From: Palsa-360 sp963710315
GTDB lineage: Bacteria > Acidobacteriota > Terriglobia > Acidiferrales > UBA7541
Direction: 5' to 3'
Assembly: GCA_963710315.1 (NCBI GenBank)
Contig: CAVPZW010000007.1
Coordinates: 186,001 to 250,000 of the forward strand
Length of the DNA stretch: 64,000 nt
Part shown: positions 59,869 to 64,000 of the stretch, in pieces
How positions within the stretch are numbered: position 1 is the first letter of the stretch
Layout: each line of letters opens with the position of its first letter
Program-made: the position numbers and the translations under genes
Notes under the pieces: generated by a model
Told to the model about the DNA's origin: nothing
The model's input: only the letters and a program-made list of their open reading frames with translations
The model's database searches: none

Positions 59869-60144
59869 ATGTCGGCATTTGAAGATCACAAGGATGAGCT
59901 GGAGCACTACGAGCAGATGCTTGGCGCTCACCGCGGGCGGCTGGCTGTGACGCTGGACCGCGTGACGACCGCCATGGTGCTGGTCGGGCAGCACGGCGTC
60001 TACTGCCATAGCCAGCGCGATCATTCCAAGCCTGTGATGGACATCCAGATTATTACCGAAGAATTGCGCAAGGCCAAAGAGCTGATCCAAAGCGTAATGG
60101 AAGAATTGCGCGTGGAGCGCGAAAACCGTCTGCGCGCCGGCTAG
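59869..60144 (+). CDS. Small coiled-coil hypothetical protein
   Basis: This 91-residue soluble protein has helices with heptad-like Leu/Glu spacing at both ends (AFEDHKDELEHYEQMLGAHR; ITEELRKAKELIQSVMEELR) around a His/Cys-bearing centre (VLVGQHGVYCHSQRDHSK). An AGGAGGGAC site precedes the ATG. The family is unknown. A family 1 repeat follows. Confidence 0.65.
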   Translation: MSAFEDHKDELEHYEQMLGAHRGRLAVTLDRVTTAMVLVGQHGVYCHSQRDHSKPVMDIQIITEELRKAKELIQSVMEELRVERENRLRAG

Positions 60145-60153
60145 GCGGTTTTT

Positions 60154-60225
60154 GTAGCACAGGCTTCAGCCTGTGGGTTTTAGGCCTTGCAAGGACTAAC
60201 CCCCACAGGCTGAAGCCTGTGCTAC
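60154..60225. repeat. Family 1 inverted repeat between convergent genes
   Basis: GTAGCACAGGCTTCAGCCTG and CAGGCTGAAGCCTGTGCTAC enclose 32 bases with a CCTTGCAAGG centre. It lies 9 bases after one stop and 8 before the other. Confidence 0.92.
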
Positions 60226-60232
60226 GGGACCG

Positions 60233-60938
60233 CTAATTCCCTACCAGGAATGGATTCGTGGCGCGCTCTTTTCCGATGGAAGTGATTTCCCCGTGGCCTG
60301 GGTACACGATAGTGTTGTCCGGAAGCTCCAGCAATTTTCCCTTCAACGAACGAATGATCCCCTCAAAGGAACCTCCCCACAGATCCGTGCGGCCAATGCT
60401 TCCCGCGAAGAGCGTGTCGCCGGCAAACAATCGTCCGGTTCCACGCTTGGAGGACTTCGCGGCAACCTCGTCCGAGGGCGCAGCGGGCATGTCCGATGCC
60501 ATGTACAGGCAAACGCTGCCGGGCGTGTGGCCCGGCGTATGAATAATTTGCGCCTGGTATCCGCCCCAGCGAATCAGGTCGCCCTCCCGCACCATTTGAT
60601 CGACTGGAAACTTTTTCGGGAATTTTCCAGCCAAGCCAGGTAGCCTGCACATCCAGCATGCGGTACAAGTCCAGATCGTCTCCATGGACGTAGACGGGAG
60701 CGCCTGTGGCGTCGTGCACGCGGCGCAATCCGATGACGTGGTCGATATGCGCGTGCGTAATGAGGATGGCCGTGACCTTCAAATGATGCCGCTCGACCGC
60801 CTGCAAGATTTTCGCGGCATCGTCGCCCGGATCGATCACGATGGCTTCGCGCGTCCGGGGATCGCCGACGATATGGCAATTGCACTGCAACATGCCCACC
60901 GGGAGAATTTCGTGAATGAGTTTTTGGGGTTCGCTCAT
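60233..60938 (-). pseudogene. Glyoxalase-II-like MBL hydrolase with a +1 frameshift
   Basis: Metallo-beta-lactamase fold protein of the GloB-like group. The first frame has LPVGMLQCNCHIVGDPRTRE and the metal motif ILITHAHIDHVIGLRRVHDA. It goes off frame after WLGWKIPEKV; the second frame continues PVDQMVREGDLIRWGGYQAQ, IIHTPGHTPGSVCLYM, RLFAGDTLFAGSIGRTDLWG and PDNTIVYPGHGEITSIGKER. An extra base in a run of three at 60608-60610 is the cause. Repaired length is 234 residues. All metal ligands are kept. Relatives include glyoxalase II and persulfide dioxygenase; the activity is not decided by sequence. Confidence 0.86.
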
Positions 60939-61048
60939 GCGCTTCAATATAACATTTCATTGCAGGACAGCCACTCCTGGATGCCCTACCCAGCGAGCAA
61001 GATTCATTCTGCTATGATGGGATTGCTGATTTTGAGGGCCAACCGAAC

Positions 61049-62137
61049 ATGCCGCTTGAAACTCCATTGCTGGAACTGCACCGAACCGCCGGCGCGACCA
61101 TTGGCGAATATTTTGGAACGCTGCTGCCGGCGCGCTTCGCGGACTTCCCCTCTGAATACGCGGCATTGAGCGAAACCGTAGCCCTCTTGGATACCAACTA
61201 CCGCGCTTTCTTTTCCTTTACCGGCCCTGACCGGCAGCGCTACGTGAACGCCATCCTGACTTCCAATGTGCGCGATCTCAAACCCGGGCAAGGAACCGTG
61301 GGGCTGCTGCTGAATCCGCAAGGACACATCCTGGCGGAAGTCGAAACGTATTTGCTGGAGGGCAGCATCCTGGCAAGCAGCCACGCCATGATCCGCGAGC
61401 GAACGTTTTCCGTGTTCGATAAATTCATCATCATGGACGACGTCACGCTGGAAGACGTAACCGCGTCCACCGCGACGCTGGACTTGGCCGGACCTCGCGC
61501 GGCGGCGCTGCTTGCCGAGCTTGGCGTCGGAAATTTTGCGGAGATGCCGCTGCTCTCGCACGCGGAATTTTTGATTGGAACGATTGGCGGCCGCGCGCTG
61601 CGGCGCGAACTCGCGGGCAATGCGGCCGCCACGCTGATCTTTGGCCGCGAGCACCTTCCCGCTGTGTGGCGTGAGCTTGTGGGGCGCGTGCGCATTCATG
61701 GAGGCGCGCCCGCCGGCATGGAAGCGCTCAACTCTCTTCGCCTGGAATGCGGCATTCCCTGGTTTGGCCACGATTACGACGACAAGCAAATTCCGCATGA
61801 GGCCGGCCTGGAACACTCGCACATCAGTTACGAGAAGGGCTGTTACACCGGGCAGGAAATCGTGGAGCGTGTGCGCTCTCGCGGACATGCCAACCGGCGG
61901 CTCACGGAATTGCGTTTTTCTTCCGCCGAAGCGCCCGTCCCCGGCACCAAGCTGCTGCTCGGCGAAAATGAAATCGGCAGCGTCACCAGCGCGGCGCTTT
62001 CGCCAGTGCTCGGCCAGCCGATTGGGCTGGGCTATCTTCGCCGCGAGCACGCCGCCATCGGTACACGCATGAATGCCTCGGGAATTCCAGCGGAAGTGAT
62101 TGCCCCTCCTCTGTCGTCAAAGAAAATGTCCGTCTGA
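61049..62137 (+). CDS. ygfZ: Folate-binding YgfZ/GcvT-like protein
   Basis: The 362-residue protein has the GcvT-like fold of the YgfZ group, which uses folate to help repair or assemble Fe-S clusters. The signature KGCYTGQEIVERVRSRGHAN is clear near residue 270, preceded by NSLRLECGIPWFGHDYDDKQ. The N-terminal half has SETVALLDTNYRAFFSFTGP and RYVNAILTSNVRDL. It lacks the H-protein-linked context of true glycine cleavage T-protein, and no gcvH or gcvP lies near. It is complete and monocistronic. Confidence 0.9.
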   Translation: MPLETPLLELHRTAGATIGEYFGTLLPARFADFPSEYAALSETVALLDTNYRAFFSFTGPDRQRYVNAILTSNVRDLKPGQGTVGLLLNPQGHILAEVETYLLEGSILASSHAMIRERTFSVFDKFIIMDDVTLEDVTASTATLDLAGPRAAALLAELGVGNFAEMPLLSHAEFLIGTIGGRALRRELAGNAAATLIFGREHLPAVWRELVGRVRIHGGAPAGMEALNSLRLECGIPWFGHDYDDKQIPHEAGLEHSHISYEKGCYTGQEIVERVRSRGHANRRLTELRFSSAEAPVPGTKLLLGENEIGSVTSAALSPVLGQPIGLGYLRREHAAIGTRMNASGIPAEVIAPPLSSKKMSV

Positions 62138-62164
62138 ACAGGCTGCGCAAAAACTCCCCAAACA

Positions 62165-62251
62165 TTTTGTCATTCCGAGCGGAGCGAGGAATCTTTCTTT
62201 TCATCAGATTAAACCGAAGAGAGATTCCTCGCTCCGCTCGGAATGACAAAA
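62165..62251. repeat. Family 2 inverted repeat after ygfZ
   Basis: TTTTGTCATTCCGAGCGGAG, GAGGAATCTTTC, a short loop, then the reverse complement ending GGAATGACAAAA. It is the third close copy of this form and lies 28 bases after the ygfZ stop. Confidence 0.92.
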
Positions 62252-62349
62252 TTGATTGCTTCTTCCTCGGCCTGTGAATCCTGCCAAGAGTGGCGTGTTG
62301 CGCCTGCATTTGAGTATTTTCGCCAGTTCCGCTAATGTTATTGCCCCAT

Positions 62350-62982
62350 ATGAAGATCGTATTTCGCCACCTTGAAAACATCTTCTTGAAAGGCCTGATA
62401 GCCTTGTTCCTTTTTTGCGGCTTGCAACTCGCCATCCTCGCTGCGCCGGCGCGCGCCCAGGATGGTCCGGAAAAGGGCGGGAAAGAGGAAACGTTTTGGG
62501 TGTCCGGGGGGCACGGAACGAATGGGCGCACGCAGCATACAACCGTTCTTCATGCCGGCTTTCGCTACGGATGGGTGCTCACGGCGCCGCACGGCCCAGG
62601 TTTTCTGCGCGGGCGGTTTGAGTACGCCGTTGACCTGGCCCCGGTCAACATTTTCATTCAGCAGACGAATACGGCCTACGGCATCGCTGCAAATCCATTA
62701 GGGTTGGTGTGGAATTTTGAAAAGCGCGGCCGCATCGTGCCCTACATTGACCTTGACGGGGGCGTGCTGCTCACCAACATTGCCGTGCCTACGGGAACGG
62801 GCCATTTTAATTTCACGAGCGGCGGCGGAATCGGCATGCACATTCTCACTGGAAAACTCACCTGGAGCGCGGACGTGCGCTTCGTTCACACCTCGAACGA
62901 TAATTTGGTATACCCAAACCCCGGCATGAACACCGCGCAATTGCGCCTTGGTCTGGGATGGTTCAAGCAGCCCCGCCACTAA
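62350..62982 (+). CDS. PagL-like acyloxyacyl hydrolase (lipid A deacylase family)
   Basis: The 210-residue protein has a signal peptide (LIALFLFCGLQLAILAAPAR) and an 8-strand outer-membrane barrel pattern of alternating residues. Near its end lies VRFVHTSNDNLVYPNPGMNT with the His-x-Ser of the PagL active site; a Glu partner is not obvious. PagL removes the 3-O acyl chain from lipid A. The start at 62350 (MKIVFRH) comes just before the signal. The assignment is by motif and size, moderately sure; the missing Glu leaves catalytic activity open. Confidence 0.75.
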   Translation: MKIVFRHLENIFLKGLIALFLFCGLQLAILAAPARAQDGPEKGGKEETFWVSGGHGTNGRTQHTTVLHAGFRYGWVLTAPHGPGFLRGRFEYAVDLAPVNIFIQQTNTAYGIAANPLGLVWNFEKRGRIVPYIDLDGGVLLTNIAVPTGTGHFNFTSGGGIGMHILTGKLTWSADVRFVHTSNDNLVYPNPGMNTAQLRLGLGWFKQPRH

Positions 62983-62989
62983 ACACAAA

Positions 62990-63088
62990 ACTCTCCGTGT
63001 AACTCGGGGTTTCCTCTGTGTTCTCTGTGTTGAGAATTAAAAAGCTATAACACAGAGGACACCGAGAAAAGCCGGAGTTCCACAGAGA
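62990..63088. repeat. Family 5 inverted repeat (CTCTGTGTTCTCTGTG)
   Basis: Left arm 62990-63031 (AACTCTCCGTGTAACTCG then GGGTTTCCTCTGTGTTCTCTGTG) pairs with 63049-63088 with some mismatches. It is the second copy of the element between ilvC and ilvD and lies between convergent genes. Confidence 0.85.
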
Positions 63089-63115
63089 AACCCTAGTGAT
63101 TCATTTTTGGAATAA

Positions 63116-63655
63116 TTAGGCGATGTTCAGCGCGCGCTTGAAGCTGCCGCGTTCGTTGGTGATTTTTTCCTGAAGTTGCAGGATGGCGTAGAGCAGCGCC
63201 TCGGGCCGGGGCGGGCATCCGGGAACGTAGATGTCCACGGGAATCACCTGATTCACGCCTTGCACGATGGCGTAATTGTTGAAGACGCCGCCGGAAGTGG
63301 CGCAGGCGCCCATGGAAATCACCCACTTGGGCTCGGGCATTTGCGCGTGAAGCTGCTTGATGACGGGAGCCATCTTCTGCGAAACGCGCCCGGCAATGAT
63401 CATCAAGTCAGCCTGGCGCGGCGAGGGGCGAAAAACTTCCGAGCCGAAGCGCGCCACGTCAAAGCGCGATGCGGCCATGGACATCATCTCAATTGCGCAG
63501 CAGGCCAAGCCGAATCCCAGCGGCCAGATGGAGCTCTTGCGGCCCCAGTTCACGGCCTTGTCCAGCTGCGTGAAGATAATGCCTTCGTCCTGCAGCAGCT
63601 TGCCGAAATCGTCCGGCTTTTCCAGGGTCACGTTCTTGCCAATGGATACGCTCAT
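63116..63655 (-). CDS. nuoB: NADH-quinone oxidoreductase subunit B
   Basis: Holds cluster N2 of complex I. The 179-residue protein starts MSVSIGKNVTLEK at 63655 and has GLACCAIEMMSMAASRFDVA with the tandem Cys pair, GACATSGGVFNNYAIVQGVN, and VPGCPPRPEALLYAILQLQE with the fourth Cys. All four cluster ligands are therefore kept. Unlike the usual nuoABCD... operon, no other nuo gene is on either side: a PagL-like gene and an XdhC gene flank it. It may be a dispersed copy or a second form. Confidence 0.93.
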   Translation of the reverse strand: MSVSIGKNVTLEKPDDFGKLLQDEGIIFTQLDKAVNWGRKSSIWPLGFGLACCAIEMMSMAASRFDVARFGSEVFRPSPRQADLMIIAGRVSQKMAPVIKQLHAQMPEPKWVISMGACATSGGVFNNYAIVQGVNQVIPVDIYVPGCPPRPEALLYAILQLQEKITNERGSFKRALNIA

Positions 63656-63842
63656 GAGACCTCGTCCCTCAAATACGCAAAACCATTTTCGCACACTCTC
63701 CGCCTGCGTGCCACTTATGAGCGCAAGCGGTTGACACATAGTTACGCTGGCCGTACCCTGTTACTTATACGGGTTGGAACATGCTGCGGATCCTAAGTGG
63801 GGTCCGCGCACGATTGAGCACACTGGATTTAGGCGCAAACCT

Positions 63843-64000
63843 ATGGACCTATTCGAAGAAGTCATCAAGCTCCGCCGATCGGGCAAACGCGGAGCGTTAG
63901 CCACCATCGTTCACACCAACGGGTCAATTCCCAGCTTTGAAAGCTCGCGCATGCTGGTGCGCGAGGATGGCTCGATTGCCGGCACCATCGGCGGCGGATG
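63843..64000 (+). CDS. XdhC/CoxI family protein (N-terminal part)
   Basis: The first 52 residues are in the window: MDLFEEVIKLRRSGKRGALA, TIVHTNGSIPSFESSRMLVR, EDGSIAGTIGGG. This is the XdhC/CoxI N-terminal pattern, found in proteins that insert or mature the molybdenum cofactor of xanthine dehydrogenase- and CO dehydrogenase-type enzymes. The rest, including the Rossmann-like domain, lies outside. The adjacent enzyme subunits should be encoded beyond the right edge. Confidence 0.88.
   Translation, partial: MDLFEEVIKLRRSGKRGALATIVHTNGSIPSFESSRMLVREDGSIAGTIGGG

Overview
The window looks like a chromosomal segment of an Acidobacteriota bacterium, probably a soil Terriglobia-type lineage. This is inferred from gene content and style, not from a marker gene. 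The signs are a three-subunit SdhCAB with one large cytochrome b, secreted carboxypeptidase-regulatory/haem/propeller fusions, a DUF4159 protein, pyruvoyl arginine decarboxylase, SthA transhydrogenase, and dense short palindromic repeats between genes. No phage, plasmid, integrase, transposase or CRISPR array is visible.

Layout. 0-11 kb: end of a PolX-like polymerase, myo-inositol-phosphate synthase, a DUF433/DUF5615 toxin-antitoxin-like pair, then the TCA genes icd and mdh, a secreted cyclophilin, an M19 dipeptidase and sdhCAB. 11-19.5 kb: a GAF-like protein, then an arginine-to-putrescine route (pyruvoyl arginine decarboxylase, N-carbamoylputrescine amidase, agmatine deiminase), RNase J, a RimI-like acetyltransferase and UppP. 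19.5-38 kb: mostly envelope and secreted functions, namely two paralogous-looking CarboxypepD_reg/CxxCH/propeller proteins, FtsK, tRNA-Phe(GAA), a DUF3050 protein, MsrA, a TlpA-type thioredoxin with a Cys-rich tail, DUF6152 and DUF4159 proteins, and an RND pump. 38-48 kb: SthA, prephenate dehydratase, ilvC and ilvD, an alpha/beta hydrolase, a membrane protein and an AmrS-type radical SAM enzyme. 48-64 kb: aldehyde dehydrogenase, an MntR/DtxR regulator, an ArsC/LMW-PTP protein, pdxT and pdxS with a MocR regulator nearby, an atypical SDR, Sel1 and LRV-like proteins, a glyoxalase-II-like hydrolase, YgfZ, a PagL-like protein, a lone nuoB and the start of an XdhC/CoxI protein.

Two features stand out beyond the gene list. 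First, at least six families of short inverted repeats sit in the intergenic spaces. Two sites show one family nested inside another in the same arrangement, and several copies supply the stop codon of the upstream gene through their terminal GTAG. Second, ten single-base indels break conserved genes (ilvC, ilvD, pdxS twice, an LRV protein twice, a membrane protein twice, a small operon gene, an MBL hydrolase). All lie between 42.0 and 60.7 kb; none was noticed in the first 41 kb. The affected genes are otherwise intact, so base-calling or assembly error is the simplest explanation.

I did not find a clear new defence or mobile system. The best candidates for undescribed biology are the nested repeat elements, the haem/propeller secreted proteins, the SDR without its catalytic Tyr/Lys, and the TlpA protein with a Cys-rich tail.
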